Source: Oligoflexia bacterium
GTDB lineage: Bacteria > Bdellovibrionota > UBA1018
Assembly (NCBI GenBank): GCA_031292385.1
Contig: JARLHE010000056.1
Coordinates: forward strand, 16,085 to 80,084
Direction: 5' to 3'
DNA length: 64,000 nucleotides
Shown in pieces: positions 50,362 through 59,616 of the stretch (positions are counted from its first letter, which is position 1; the number at the start of each line of letters is the position of its first letter). The notes beneath the pieces were generated by a model. That model ran no database searches. It saw only the letters and a program-made list of their open reading frames with translations, and had not been told where the DNA came from. Made by a program: the position numbers and the translations under genes.

Positions 50362-50403
50362 TAAGCCATTATAACAGCTTGGTATCTATGCACAATTTTA
50401 AAA

Positions 50404-50423
50404 AATTGAGTAACTACTCAATT
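50404..50423. promoter_or_regulatory. perfect 20-bp palindrome, candidate TetR operator
   Basis: AATTGAGT, four bases, ACTCAATT. It lies 43 bp before the TetR-family start and about 90 bp before the small exported-protein start, and a TTGACG follows at 50427-50432. The usual arrangement for a TetR-family regulator repressing itself and a neighbour. Confidence 0.55.
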
Positions 50424-50511
50424 CTATTGACGTTCGGCGGGGCCCTTGCCTATTCTTAGTTGAATTCTTGGAATGAACCTAAAAAGAAAAGGTAAAACTC
50501 AGGTGAAACTA

Positions 50512-50973
50512 ATGAAACAGAATCGTTTGTACGCACAGTTCCTTGCGATGGGGCTTCTTGGTTTTTCGTTTATTGGGGCCGCTCAGGCGGATGATCATCC
50601 GGCTCCGACCGCGCCACAGGATGTTTTGGCGGCTTGCCAAAAATCGGATGACGCGTCCCAAGTTTTTCGGATCGTGGGCGATCTCGGCGTATTCACTCAA
50701 CTGCGTATCGGTTTGGTGAGCGAAGTCGCCAGCGTGGAGCGGGAGTCCGGCGCGGCGATTCTTCCCCAGCAGGTTTTGTTCACGAAGAGCGCGCCATTTA
50801 CTTATTCGGTATTTAATAACGTGAATGTCGATGGCTCCACCAAGGACGCCGAGCCCACGTTTTCGGGCGGCTCAATGGGCGGTAATCTGATGAGCATCGC
50901 GGTATCGACCTCGGACGGCGTGTACGATACGTATAACTGCACGCTCAATCCTAAGCTTTTGGATCTGCCTTAA
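50512..50973 (+). CDS. small exported protein of unknown function
   Basis: 153 residues with a signal peptide (MKQNRLYAQF, cleavage after AQA near residue 25) and a mature domain with Cys at about residues 42 and 146 that could bridge. No family recognised. AGGTGA lies before the ATG at 50512; an earlier in-frame start is possible but would precede the signal core. Probably controlled by the adjacent TetR regulator. Ends at a strong terminator. Confidence 0.68.
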   Translation: MKQNRLYAQFLAMGLLGFSFIGAAQADDHPAPTAPQDVLAACQKSDDASQVFRIVGDLGVFTQLRIGLVSEVASVERESGAAILPQQVLFTKSAPFTYSVFNNVNVDGSTKDAEPTFSGGSMGGNLMSIAVSTSDGVYDTYNCTLNPKLLDLP

Positions 50974-50995
50974 GTTTAAAGGTATCGGTTCTAAT

Positions 50996-51042
50996 AAAAA
51001 AACGCCCCGGCAAAAGAAATTTTGCTGGGGCGTTTTTTTTTT
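50996..51042. terminator. bidirectional intrinsic terminator
   Basis: A GC stem (ACGCCCC with GGGGCGT) extended by GGCAAAA and TTTTGC is followed by a run of ten T on the plus strand. The upstream A-run gives a U-tract on the minus strand. It serves the small exported-protein gene and the convergent esterase gene. Confidence 0.9.
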
Positions 51043-51080
51043 GCGTGCCCTCGGCAGAGGGTACAATCGATTCGACGAGC

Positions 51081-52175
51081 TTAGTTCGACCGTCCGACGG
51101 CGAACTGCGAAAGGAATTGCCAGAGCATCAGCGAGTAGTTAGGTCCTTTCGGATCGGCGAACTGGCCGGATTCCTTAGCTCCGCTCCAGGCGTGTCCCAT
51201 GCCGCTGACGGTGATCTTTCCGATATGGGTCGTGCCGTTTCCTCCGTAAGTGGAAACCGTATAAGCGTAGCCGCCATTGGGCACTTGTCCTGAGTTGCTC
51301 GAAATCACGTTCATGTTCTGAGAATTGTTCGCCTGGCCGTCATCCAGCAAATCGTTGATCGCGGTGAACTGTTCGACGACCTTGTCCTGATTGACTGGGC
51401 TGACGAAAGGGTCGGACGAGCCGTGAATGCTCAACACGGCCACAGGGTGAGCCGGACGGCCGGTGCAGCGAATCGCGTCCTGGGCGGTGGTCGGGATGTC
51501 CTGATTGGAAGGACCCGAAGACATCACCGTAAACGCATCCATTTGAGAAGTCGCGGCTTCGTAATCCAGGCCGGAAGCGACGCCTCCTCCTGAAAATACG
51601 TCGGAATAACAAGCGAGCAGATTTGAAACCAGTCCGCCACCTGCCGAGATGCCGGCGGCGTAAATGCGATTGCCGTCAATCGGCGTCGCGCTTTCAACTT
51701 TTTGAATAATGCCCACGACGATCGCAAGCTCGCCGGAGTCGCGTGCCTGGCTGTCGGGTTGGAACCAGTTCCAGCAGCGCATCATGTTGTATTGCGAAGT
51801 TTGCTCGGGATAGACGACAACGAAACCGAATTGTTCGGCGATGTCGTTCATTCCGGTTTGGGCCGCGAAACTCTGCGCATCTTCAGAGCAGCCGTGGAGC
51901 ATGACCAGGAGCGGAAGGGCTGCTTGTCCGTGAGTATTTTTAGGCGTGTAGAGGTAGTAGTCGCGGGAGCCGGTGGATCCTGAAAAGGAATCGTGCGTCC
52001 ACTGTCCCGGCCAGTTGGAGCTTGCGTTGCCACCGCTGCTGTTGCCGTCGGAGCTGCAAGGCAGTCCCGGAAGGCATCCGATCGATTGCGCGAAGCTCGT
52101 TCCGGTCAATAACGTCATGCTTGCGGCAAGGATCGTTATAAGGCCGAGTGTGCATTTCAATTTCCGAGACATCAT
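51081..52175 (-). CDS. secreted esterase, PHB-depolymerase / feruloyl-esterase type
   Basis: 364 residues with a signal peptide (cleavage after SFAQ near residue 30). Family motifs are PLLVMLHGCSEDAQ (oxyanion region), the nucleophile AGISAGGGLVSNL, acid in IHGSSDPFV and the His in GMGHAWSGA. Acts outside the cell on polyesters such as polyhydroxybutyrate or on ester-linked plant material; sequence cannot separate these. The Ser/Gly/Asn-rich start of the mature part is a spacer. GGGGAA precedes the ATG. Confidence 0.85.
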   Translation of the reverse strand: MMSRKLKCTLGLITILAASMTLLTGTSFAQSIGCLPGLPCSSDGNSSGGNASSNWPGQWTHDSFSGSTGSRDYYLYTPKNTHGQAALPLLVMLHGCSEDAQSFAAQTGMNDIAEQFGFVVVYPEQTSQYNMMRCWNWFQPDSQARDSGELAIVVGIIQKVESATPIDGNRIYAAGISAGGGLVSNLLACYSDVFSGGGVASGLDYEAATSQMDAFTVMSSGPSNQDIPTTAQDAIRCTGRPAHPVAVLSIHGSSDPFVSPVNQDKVVEQFTAINDLLDDGQANNSQNMNVISSNSGQVPNGGYAYTVSTYGGNGTTHIGKITVSGMGHAWSGAKESGQFADPKGPNYSLMLWQFLSQFAVGRSN

Positions 52176-52301
52176 TAAAATTCCCCAAAAAAATGAGTTA
52201 TCCGCGCAATCTATCCAGGGGAGTCTTAGCTTAGCAAGCGATATCTTAACCGGAAACTAACGGAGTTCTGACTTTAAATTTTACAGAGTTATAGCGGCGT
52301 G

Positions 52302-52811
52302 TCAAAGCGTCATTGCGCCGATGTTTCCGCGCGCCTTATCCAGATATTTCGAAAACGCGCTGCGCTCCGAGGGGGAGAATGATTTCATCAATTGTGACAT
52401 CCGGGTGAAATAATCGGGTGCGATCTTCTCCAGTATTTTTACACCTGCGGGGGTGAGTCGCACGATGGTTCCTCGACGGTCCGACGGATCGTTTTCTCTG
52501 CGGACGAAACCCTGCTTCTCCAAGCCGTCGATCAGGCCGGTCATCGTAGCGGGCTTTACCCCGAGGACGTCGGCGACTTCGTTCTGTCTGAGGCCGCGAC
52601 CGGTGTCGCGAAACAAGATCATCATCGCCGAAAATCTGCCCGTGGAAAGACCGTGCCGGGCGAAGAACTTCTCGATGTCGTTGGAGAGCTCGGTTGCTGC
52701 GTGGACAAAAAGATGGACGGTCCGGATCGCGGAGGGGTCGACTTCCTTGAAGCGCTTCGCGAGGCGGCTCAGGTTCTCATCGGTTGGAACGGTCAAAATA
52801 CTCGAAGCCAT
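52302..52811 (-). CDS. MarR-family transcriptional regulator
   Basis: 169 residues. The winged helix region is clear: LRQNEVADVLGVKPATMTGLIDGLEKQGFVRRENDPSDRRGTIVRLTPAG. The long N-terminal and C-terminal helices make the dimer. It may act on itself or on the esterase gene downstream of it. An AT-rich spacer with an inverted repeat lies upstream. Confidence 0.9.
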   Translation of the reverse strand: MASSILTVPTDENLSRLAKRFKEVDPSAIRTVHLFVHAATELSNDIEKFFARHGLSTGRFSAMMILFRDTGRGLRQNEVADVLGVKPATMTGLIDGLEKQGFVRRENDPSDRRGTIVRLTPAGVKILEKIAPDYFTRMSQLMKSFSPSERSAFSKYLDKARGNIGAMTL

Positions 52812-52882
52812 TTATACTTGCAGCTTAGATCGTTTTCCGGCGACATGCAATTTATAATTTAGGGACCATATTAATAGGCACC

Positions 52883-52902
52883 TAATAGTTTGGCCGCTAT
52901 TA
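52883..52902. promoter_or_regulatory. inverted repeat, possible MarR operator
   Basis: TAATAG and CTATTA (6 bp) are separated by 8 bases; a nearby TTAATAGG repeats the arm. It lies about 70-90 bp upstream of the marR start. The position fits an operator, but the repeat is short and could be chance. Confidence 0.3.
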
Positions 52903-52927
52903 AAATAAGATTGGCGAGCTGGGTCGC

Positions 52928-54094
52928 TCAGCCCCGGCGGAGGTATTTCCAGTATCTGGGGTTGATCGCGTAGGCGCCGGTGCACACGATCGTCGCTATC
53001 GCTCCCTGGAGATCTTGGGGATCCCATTCCTCGGCGAGCCCTGGCAATCCCTTCATAAATCGGCATAGGCTCTCGCGCTCGGCGCGCGGTTGGGTGAGGT
53101 ATCTCAGGATTTCGCCCGGGATCATCCACCGGCAACGGACGCCAGCGGGGTACGTGGGGGGCGGGCCGGCGCTCTCGCCGCTTGCCGCGCGGGCGAAAAG
53201 GGCGGGGAAGTCCACTCCGGAGCGGCAGGCAAGCTCCAGGCTTCCCCAGAAGCGCGGGTTGATTTCCATGAGCTTCGGTTGGCCGTCGCGCGGGTCCTCT
53301 TTCCACTCCACCATCGCGATTCCTTGCCAGGAAAGGCGTTTCAGGAGCTGGATGCTCCATTGAACCAGCTCGGGCGCGTGAACGCTTTGCCGGTCGGTGC
53401 TGGGGCCGCCTGAGTTCGGGTATTGCTGAATACGTTCGTGCGCGAATTCCGCGACGCATTCGCCGTTACGGTCGAAGAGAAGGCTCACGCCTCGACCTCG
53501 GCCTTGCGGCGGCACGCGCTCTTGTATCAGCATCGGGCCGAATCGCTCCCAGTGCTTTTTCCAGGCTTCCGTGGGTTGGTATTCGCCATAAGCCACGCCG
53601 GCGGAGCCGCTGCCGCTTCTGGGTTTCACGACGAAAGAGCCAGGCTCGAGCGCGCCGACGTGCTTGGCGAACTCGTCCGCGTCCTTCGATTCGAAGCTTC
53701 GCGGACAGGGAAGGCCCAGTTGCCGCGCGATTTCCAGGGTGGCGCCTTTGTCCTGCGCGATGCGAAGCGATTCCTCGGGAGGCAGGAGCGTGCGGGCAAG
53801 CGAGAGGATTTCATCGCGATGCTCGGATACCCACATCAGGGAGGCGTCTTCCATGGGGAAAAGAATGCGTCCGGGTTTGCGGCGAAGCGCGCTGAGGAGC
53901 GCGTGCCCGAATCCCTCGTGGTCGTTCGCGGCGGTCGGGGCGATGATTCGTTCCCGGGTGTAGCGGGACCAGAAGCCGGTGGTGAACCGGGAGTCGCCCA
54001 TGACCGCCACGTCGAGGCCGGCTTTACCGAGGGAGCGGATCGCGCTCAAGCTTTTCCGCCAAAGGCCGTCCGTTACGAGCGCCGATTCGGCCAT
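52928..54094 (-). CDS. ATP-grasp ligase of unknown specificity
   Basis: 388 residues with the ATP-grasp fold of the carbamoyl-phosphate synthase L/PylC-like group. An N-terminal Rossmann-like part (about 1-120) is followed by FVVKPRSGSGSAGV (nucleotide loop), MLIQERVP.G.G, VEWKEDP and KLMEINPRFWGSLELA (metal and ATP site). Such enzymes ligate a carboxylate to an amine, thiol or hydroxyl. Start shares one base with the stop of the acyltransferase gene, so they form an operon. In context it probably modifies a glycan or lipid precursor. Confidence 0.82.
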   Translation of the reverse strand: MAESALVTDGLWRKSLSAIRSLGKAGLDVAVMGDSRFTTGFWSRYTRERIIAPTAANDHEGFGHALLSALRRKPGRILFPMEDASLMWVSEHRDEILSLARTLLPPEESLRIAQDKGATLEIARQLGLPCPRSFESKDADEFAKHVGALEPGSFVVKPRSGSGSAGVAYGEYQPTEAWKKHWERFGPMLIQERVPPQGRGRGVSLLFDRNGECVAEFAHERIQQYPNSGGPSTDRQSVHAPELVQWSIQLLKRLSWQGIAMVEWKEDPRDGQPKLMEINPRFWGSLELACRSGVDFPALFARAASGESAGPPPTYPAGVRCRWMIPGEILRYLTQPRAERESLCRFMKGLPGLAEEWDPQDLQGAIATIVCTGAYAINPRYWKYLRRG

Positions 54095-54651
54095 CAGCGG
54101 CTCCTGATCTTGCGCGCCGGCGAGCCTGCCACGACGGAGTACTCTTCCGTTTCGCCGGAAACGACGGAGTTGGCTCCGACGACCGTTCCGCGCCTTAAAT
54201 GCGATCCGGCAAGGATGACCGCGCCCGAGCCGATCCAGACATCGTCTTCAATCGTTACCGGCTTGGTTTCCACGGGGCGGGCGAAGACCGGAGGCAGGGG
54301 GCCCTCGATCGGATGGATCCCGCTCACGATGGTCACGTTCGTACCGATCAGCACGAAGTCGCCTAGGGTGATTCCGCCAACCGCGTTGATGTAGGAGCCC
54401 GAGTTCGCGCTGAAGGTATTGCCCACGCGAAGCTTGTGCGTGTGCAGGAAGCGGACTTGCGGGGAGACCCAGGCCATGGTTCCGAGTTTCTTGAAGAGAA
54501 GTTTGTAGAGCCAGAATCGAATGAAAAAGCCGGGGGCGCCTGGGATCCCGATCGCCAGTCCCTGCAGGAAGGCTTCGATCTCGAGATACGCCAGTTCCCG
54601 AAGCGAAGCGCCATGAAATTTCTTTCTCACAAACCGGATGATCTCAATCAT
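54094..54651 (-). CDS. hexapeptide-repeat acyltransferase (WbbJ/NodL-like)
   Basis: 185 residues. A helical N-terminus (about 1-60) is followed by left-handed beta-helix turns: GNTFSANSGSYIN, IGTNVTIVSGIHP, TIEDDVWIGSGAVILAGSHLRRG and VVGANSVVSGETEEYSVVAGSPARKI. The catalytic His of the SGIHP segment is present. Expected to transfer acetyl or another acyl group to a sugar hydroxyl or amine. Lies upstream of and overlapping the ATP-grasp gene. Confidence 0.88.
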   Translation of the reverse strand: MIEIIRFVRKKFHGASLRELAYLEIEAFLQGLAIGIPGAPGFFIRFWLYKLLFKKLGTMAWVSPQVRFLHTHKLRVGNTFSANSGSYINAVGGITLGDFVLIGTNVTIVSGIHPIEGPLPPVFARPVETKPVTIEDDVWIGSGAVILAGSHLRRGTVVGANSVVSGETEEYSVVAGSPARKIRSR

Positions 54652-54711
54652 GCGTCCACGCCGGGATGGCGACTCCTTGCGGATATTCTACCCGTTTGTT
54701 AAATTATTGAA

Positions 54712-55173
54712 ATGGTTCTTCGTTCGGAGGTTCGCGACATTCGAGAGATTTCTTTGCACGAGCCGGAGGCGAGGATGCTGGGCCTTTACCTGCTGGGAAA
54801 GCGGCCGGATGAGGAATTCGTCCGGCGCTATTGCGAGGCCATGGCCCTGGGTGCTTGCGGCAGGATGAATTCCTGGGATGAAAGGCTGTGGAGGATCGGC
54901 CTGCGGTCTCCACGATCGATGAAGCTGATCGATTCCGGTCTCGCCATGCATTCGCCTTTTTCTCCCGTGCGGCAGCGGCTGCTCCTGATGCTGGCGATCC
55001 TTGAGGCTTCTCCGGCGAATAGCGATCAGTTTTTACCTAAGAAGTATGGAAAGCTGGATTTCATAAAATTGGCCGGCGTGGTTTTTCGGATGACGTTGGC
55101 CGCCGTTTTGGGCTGGCTGGTGGTCGCCTTCCTGCGCTTCAGGTATTCACGATGCTGCACGACTTCCTTGTAA
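54712..55173 (+). CDS. small membrane protein of unknown function, partner of the GMC oxidoreductase
   Basis: 153 residues, mostly helical and Leu/Arg-rich, with one hydrophobic helix near the end (about 119-139). No family recognised. Its last 22 bases overlap the start of the GMC oxidoreductase gene, so translation is coupled. A helper or anchor subunit, like the small partner of gluconate dehydrogenase-type GMC enzymes, is a plausible inference but not shown by sequence. Confidence 0.6.
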   Translation: MVLRSEVRDIREISLHEPEARMLGLYLLGKRPDEEFVRRYCEAMALGACGRMNSWDERLWRIGLRSPRSMKLIDSGLAMHSPFSPVRQRLLLMLAILEASPANSDQFLPKKYGKLDFIKLAGVVFRMTLAAVLGWLVVAFLRFRYSRCCTTSL

Positions 55174-56765
55174 TCGGCTCGGGATGCACGGGCGCTCAAG
55201 CCGCCCAAACGCTGATCGAATCCGGAGGGCGGGTGGCTCTGCTCGATGTCGGGGAGAAAGACGAGCATTACGCCCCGTTGGTCCCCAAAGAGGATTTTCT
55301 TCGCGTGCGGCGGACGGATCCGGAGCAACATCGCTATTTTCTCGGGGATCGTTTCGAGGGCGTTCCCATGGGTTCGGCGAAGGGCGGCGCCCAGCTTACG
55401 CCGCCACGTCAATTCGTCACTCGCAACGCTGCCATGCTTGCGCCTTTTCGCGATACGGAATTCAAGCCGGTACAGAGCTTGGCGCGCGGAGGACTGGGGG
55501 CGGCTTGGGGTCTTGGCTCGCATGTGTTCTCGGATTCGGAGCTTGCGAATTGCGGTTTGGATCGCGGCGGCATGTTCGAGGCGTATGAAACCGTCAGCCG
55601 GAGAGTCGGTGTTTCCGGAGCCCGCGATGACATCGCTCCTTTCAGTTTAGGGGGGCTTCAGTCTTTGCACGAGCCCCTTGCGATCGACGAAAACGCGCGA
55701 TTCTTGTTGAGCGCTTACGAGAAGCGTCGCCGTCGGTTGAATGAGAGCGGATTTTATCTGGGCCGATGCCCGCTCGCGCTTCTTGGCCAGGATCAGGGGA
55801 GTCGGGAAAAAAGCGCGCTACGCGATATGGAGTTCTGGTCCGATCACGGTCGCTCGGCGTATCGGCCATGGATCACGCTCGAAGAGCTTCAGCGCAAGCC
55901 CGGTTTCGAATATCTTCCCGGCCGGTTTGCGCTTCGCTTTCACGAGACTCCTGATCATATCGAGGTCACGGTTCGCCGGACCGACACCGGCGAGCGCGAG
56001 ATCGTGCGCTGCCGCAGGCTTTTGCTGGCCACTGGGGCTTTGGCGACGGCGCGAATTGTCATGCGATCTTTCGATTACAGGCGAACTCGTTTGCCGATGG
56101 TCTGTAATCCCTTTTCTTATCTCGCGAGCCTGAATTTGCGGATGCTGGGGAGGGCCGGATCGGAGTTGCGTCACAGCCTGGCGCAGCTGGTTCTTTTTTA
56201 CGCTCCCGAACCGGCAGCGCCGGATCACGTGATGATCTCGATTTTCAGCTATCGTTCGCTTTTGCTTTTCAGGCTGGCTAAGGATTTTCCGATCAACTAT
56301 GCCGACGGCAAAGAGTTCTTGCGCTTTCTTCAGAGCGCGCTGGTCCTGGCGACGATCAATCACGCGGATTTCCCGAGCGACGAAAAATTCGTCGAGCTTG
56401 TGAGGAATTCCGAAGATCCCGCCGGTGATGCCCTTGAAGGTCATTATCGCCCCAGCGCGGCAGAGAAAGACTTGATTGAGCGCAAAAACCGGCGCATTCA
56501 GCGGGCGTTCCTGAAGTTGGGGTGCGTTCCCGCCAAGCGGATCGATCTGGACCCGGGCGCGAGCATCCATTACGGCGGCACGCTCCCTTTCTCTACGGCG
56601 GAGAAGGAGTTCCACACGGCGCCGGACGGAAGGCTTTACGGCACGAGCCGCGTTTTCATTGCTGACGGATCGGCTTTTCGCTATCTTCCCGCGAAAGGCC
56701 CGACATTGACATTTATGGCCCATGCTCACCGGGTCGCGCGGCATGCGCTTGGGCTGGGTAATTGA
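55152..56765 (+). CDS. GMC-type FAD-dependent oxidoreductase
   Basis: 537 residues. The N-terminal dinucleotide motif is VIGSGCTGAQAAQTL. The middle SLARGGLGAAWGLGS is the second FAD-contact region. The C-terminal motif DGSAFRYLPAKGPTLTFMAHAHRVARHAL is the GMC C-terminal FAD segment with a catalytic-His-like HAH. Oxidises an alcohol or sugar, probably in glycan or lipid modification. Coupled to the gene before and by a TGATG overlap to the epimerase after it. Confidence 0.82.
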   Translation: MLHDFLVIGSGCTGAQAAQTLIESGGRVALLDVGEKDEHYAPLVPKEDFLRVRRTDPEQHRYFLGDRFEGVPMGSAKGGAQLTPPRQFVTRNAAMLAPFRDTEFKPVQSLARGGLGAAWGLGSHVFSDSELANCGLDRGGMFEAYETVSRRVGVSGARDDIAPFSLGGLQSLHEPLAIDENARFLLSAYEKRRRRLNESGFYLGRCPLALLGQDQGSREKSALRDMEFWSDHGRSAYRPWITLEELQRKPGFEYLPGRFALRFHETPDHIEVTVRRTDTGEREIVRCRRLLLATGALATARIVMRSFDYRRTRLPMVCNPFSYLASLNLRMLGRAGSELRHSLAQLVLFYAPEPAAPDHVMISIFSYRSLLLFRLAKDFPINYADGKEFLRFLQSALVLATINHADFPSDEKFVELVRNSEDPAGDALEGHYRPSAAEKDLIERKNRRIQRAFLKLGCVPAKRIDLDPGASIHYGGTLPFSTAEKEFHTAPDGRLYGTSRVFIADGSAFRYLPAKGPTLTFMAHAHRVARHALGLGN

Positions 56766-57664
56766 TGCCAAAAGTCGCCATCACCGGAGCCAACGGTTTT
56801 ATCGGTTCGAATCTGGTTCGCTATTTCCTGAGCGCCGGATGGGAAGTCGTTGGCCTGGTTCGCCGGCCTGAGTTGGCGAGAAAGTTTTTCGAGCCGCATC
56901 CTCGATTGCGCTTCAGCGAATTCAGGATGCCGGGCCCGATCCCCGAGGAGGCGCTGCGGGGCTGCGATTATCTCATTCATTGCGCTCATGTCGCGTATTC
57001 GAAGAGCGCTCCGGACGCGGATCAGGTCAATCAGGACAGTACGCGGGCGTTGCTCGATTCGTCGCGGAAGCTCGGAGTTCGCAAGTTCGTGTTCGTTTCG
57101 AGTTTATCGGCCCATGAGCGGGCGCTTTCCCACTACTCTTTGCAGAAGCTCAGGCTGGAGAAGCTTTTCGACCCGGAGAAGGATCTGATTATCCGCCCGG
57201 GCTTGGTGATCGGTCCGGGCGGATTGTTCGGCAAGATCGCGCGCAATGTATTGAAGAGCCCTTGGACGGTTCTGGTCGGCGGGGGGAGGCAGCTTGTCCA
57301 CGCGGTTTGGGTCGGCGATCTTTGCCGGGCGAGCTTCAAGCTCCTGGAAAAAGGATATTCGGGCAGTTTTGATTTGGCCGAAACGGAGCCTTGCACCTTG
57401 CGGGAGCTTTGCGCGATTTTAAGTCAAGCGACGGGCAGGCCTCCGCGTTTCGTTTCGGTGCCGTTGAGGGTCGTGAGCTTCGCGGTTTGGCTAGCTGAAT
57501 TTTTGCGTGTTCCGCTGCCCTTTTCGCGCGAGAATTTGCTGGGATTGAAGGCGTTGCAAAGGCTGGATGTCCGGCCGTTGCCAGCGGCGCTGGAAATCAG
57601 CCTGATGCCGGCGAGCCAGGCTGCGGCCAGGGTTGGGCGGGCGATCAGTGTTTCGCCGCGGTGA
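56765..57664 (+). CDS. extended SDR NAD-dependent epimerase/dehydratase
   Basis: 299 residues. Rossmann motif VAITGANGFIGSNLVR (residues 4-19), Ser in VFVSSLSAHE and the Tyr-x-x-x-Lys pair in HYSLQKLRL: the full catalytic set. Similar to nucleotide-sugar epimerases or dehydratases, but also to sterol or carotenoid-type reductases, so substrate open. ATG 56765 is preferred over TTG 56762. Convergent with the TPR membrane protein, overlapping by 20 bp. Confidence 0.85.
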   Translation: MPKVAITGANGFIGSNLVRYFLSAGWEVVGLVRRPELARKFFEPHPRLRFSEFRMPGPIPEEALRGCDYLIHCAHVAYSKSAPDADQVNQDSTRALLDSSRKLGVRKFVFVSSLSAHERALSHYSLQKLRLEKLFDPEKDLIIRPGLVIGPGGLFGKIARNVLKSPWTVLVGGGRQLVHAVWVGDLCRASFKLLEKGYSGSFDLAETEPCTLRELCAILSQATGRPPRFVSVPLRVVSFAVWLAEFLRVPLPFSRENLLGLKALQRLDVRPLPAALEISLMPASQAAARVGRAISVSPR

Positions 57665-59477
57665 CGGGGGGCGATTGGAGCTTGCTTAAGAGAGCTTGGA
57701 CGAGGGCGTTATTCGGGTCCAGCCGGAGCAGGTCATTGGCGATTTGTTGGGCGTGCTCGCGATTTCCGCCGAGGAGCTCGAGTTCGGCGATCCGCGTTTT
57801 TGCTTCGATGAAGGTGCCGTTCGAGAGACGATCAGCCTTCGCGTAGGTTTCGATCGCTTTTGGATAGGCTTTCTGGCTTTCGTAGTATTTGCCTAAAAAG
57901 AAGTTCGTCCAGATATTGTCCGGATCGAGGGAGATCGCCCGGTTCAGGCTTTTCTCCGCTTCCACGGCGTTGCCGGTGACCGTGTAGATGATTCCTTTAT
58001 TGAGCGGGCAGATGTTGTAGCTGGACCAGACTTTTTCGCACCGGTTGAGGAGGTCGAGCGCTTTGTCGTACTGGGCGGAGTGCATGTATACCAGAGCGAG
58101 GTTGTTCATGGCGCGTCCGCTGTTCGGGTTCTTTTCGACGGTATCCGCCCAGAGATTTTCGTCGCTCTTCCAGACCGTAATTCGGTTTTCGGTTCCTATC
58201 ACCAAGCCTAAAATGACTAGCGCGAGGATCGCGCTCGCCGCTTTCGGTGGGAGCCCGGGTTTGAGCGCGGCCTGAAAAAACCAAAGAAGCACGGCAAAGG
58301 TCCCGCCGACAAAGCCGAAGTAAGAGACGTACATCCGATGTTCGTTCACGGGTTCGGCGAGCGGGACAATGCTCGATGCGGGCGCGATGGTGAGATAGAA
58401 CCAGAGTAGGCCGAACAGCAGCGCCGGGAACCGCTTGCGATTCCACCACCCGAAAGCCGCGAGTAAAAGGTTGCCGATCAGCGCCTGAATGACCATGGGG
58501 TCCAAGATCGAATGCGAAAAGCCGAAGTCGGTATTGTCCGCGTTAAGATCCCAGGGCCAAAACCAAAGCCGCATGTACCAGAGATAGGCTCTCCATTGAG
58601 TGAAGAAATATTCCAGGGGCGGGAGGTTTCCGCGCGATTTGGCCTGAACGGCCGGTATCATCGTTTTGACGATGAACCCGAGTCCTAAACAGGCGATCCA
58701 GAGAGGCCAGGTTGCCCGGAGCGCCGCTTTGATGCGATCCGCCGGCTTTCCCGGCTTCAAAAACAATATCAGAAGGGCCGCGGCGGCGGGAAAGGTGATG
58801 CCTTCTTCCTTGCTCAGGACGGAGCCCGCGTAAAAGATCGTCGATGCCGCTTGCCAGCCGATCTTGCCGCTGTCCCAGAAGCGCAGAAACGCCCAAGTCG
58901 CCAGCAGATAGAACATCGCGCTCTGGAGAGTGGTGTTGGCGCAGATGTAGGTCACGACCTCGGAGCAGGCCGGGTGGATCGCGAACAGGGCGGCGAGCAC
59001 GAAGGCCGCAAGTTCCGAGTCCATTTCCCAGCCGCGGCTCCCAAAGGGGATCTCGAACTTAAGGCCGGCCTCCGGGAACCAGCTTGGCTCCTTCCAAAGC
59101 CTTCGCCAGATGAGGAAGATCATCAGGCAGACTATCGCGTGCATCAATATTTTGACGAGGTGGAATGCCCAGAGTTCGCCGCCGCCCAGTTGCCAGCAGA
59201 GCGCATAGACCGTGAAGGTCAGAGGTCGGTAATTGCGGTTGTCGGGGTAAATGGAGGAGGCGGTGGTGTCCGTCCAGATCTCCCCCAGGTGGCTGAGGCC
59301 GTGGACCGCCGGATTATCGGCGATGGCATGGGTGTCGTCGAAGTGAAAGGGTACGTTGAGGCTTCTGGCGTAAACCCCCAGAACCAGCGCGAAGAGCAGG
59401 CTGAACGCGACTTTCCAGCCTAGGCGGATCGGGCGGGGATGAGCAAGGCTTGGGCTGGTGGCGTCGGTCGAAGCCAT
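57645..59477 (-). CDS. multi-pass membrane protein with C-terminal TPRs (TMTC/PMT-like)
   Basis: 610 residues. About ten membrane helices across 1-410, with an N-terminal luminal loop FHFDDTHAIADNPAVHG and NYRPLTFTVY as in TMTC-type/PMT-family glycosyltransferases (an acidic DD pair). Then TPR units (about 445-600, NLALVYMHSAQYDKALDLL and similar). Probably glycosylates an exported protein or glycan using a polyprenyl-phosphate sugar. AAAGGA lies before the ATG. Confidence 0.78.
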   Translation of the reverse strand: MASTDATSPSLAHPRPIRLGWKVAFSLLFALVLGVYARSLNVPFHFDDTHAIADNPAVHGLSHLGEIWTDTTASSIYPDNRNYRPLTFTVYALCWQLGGGELWAFHLVKILMHAIVCLMIFLIWRRLWKEPSWFPEAGLKFEIPFGSRGWEMDSELAAFVLAALFAIHPACSEVVTYICANTTLQSAMFYLLATWAFLRFWDSGKIGWQAASTIFYAGSVLSKEEGITFPAAAALLILFLKPGKPADRIKAALRATWPLWIACLGLGFIVKTMIPAVQAKSRGNLPPLEYFFTQWRAYLWYMRLWFWPWDLNADNTDFGFSHSILDPMVIQALIGNLLLAAFGWWNRKRFPALLFGLLWFYLTIAPASSIVPLAEPVNEHRMYVSYFGFVGGTFAVLLWFFQAALKPGLPPKAASAILALVILGLVIGTENRITVWKSDENLWADTVEKNPNSGRAMNNLALVYMHSAQYDKALDLLNRCEKVWSSYNICPLNKGIIYTVTGNAVEAEKSLNRAISLDPDNIWTNFFLGKYYESQKAYPKAIETYAKADRLSNGTFIEAKTRIAELELLGGNREHAQQIANDLLRLDPNNALVQALLSKLQSPPVTAAKH

Positions 59478-59616
59478 TGTATTTTTCCTTTATTTAATTA
59501 ATCCTAATAACAAGCCCGGTTGATCTCAAGCATTTGTCGCTTTGGTGCCGCAGCTAGGCAGGGTTTGCCTGGTAAAGTTTATTTTCTTGTTAGCCGAATT
59601 ATATAGCAGAGGTGCT

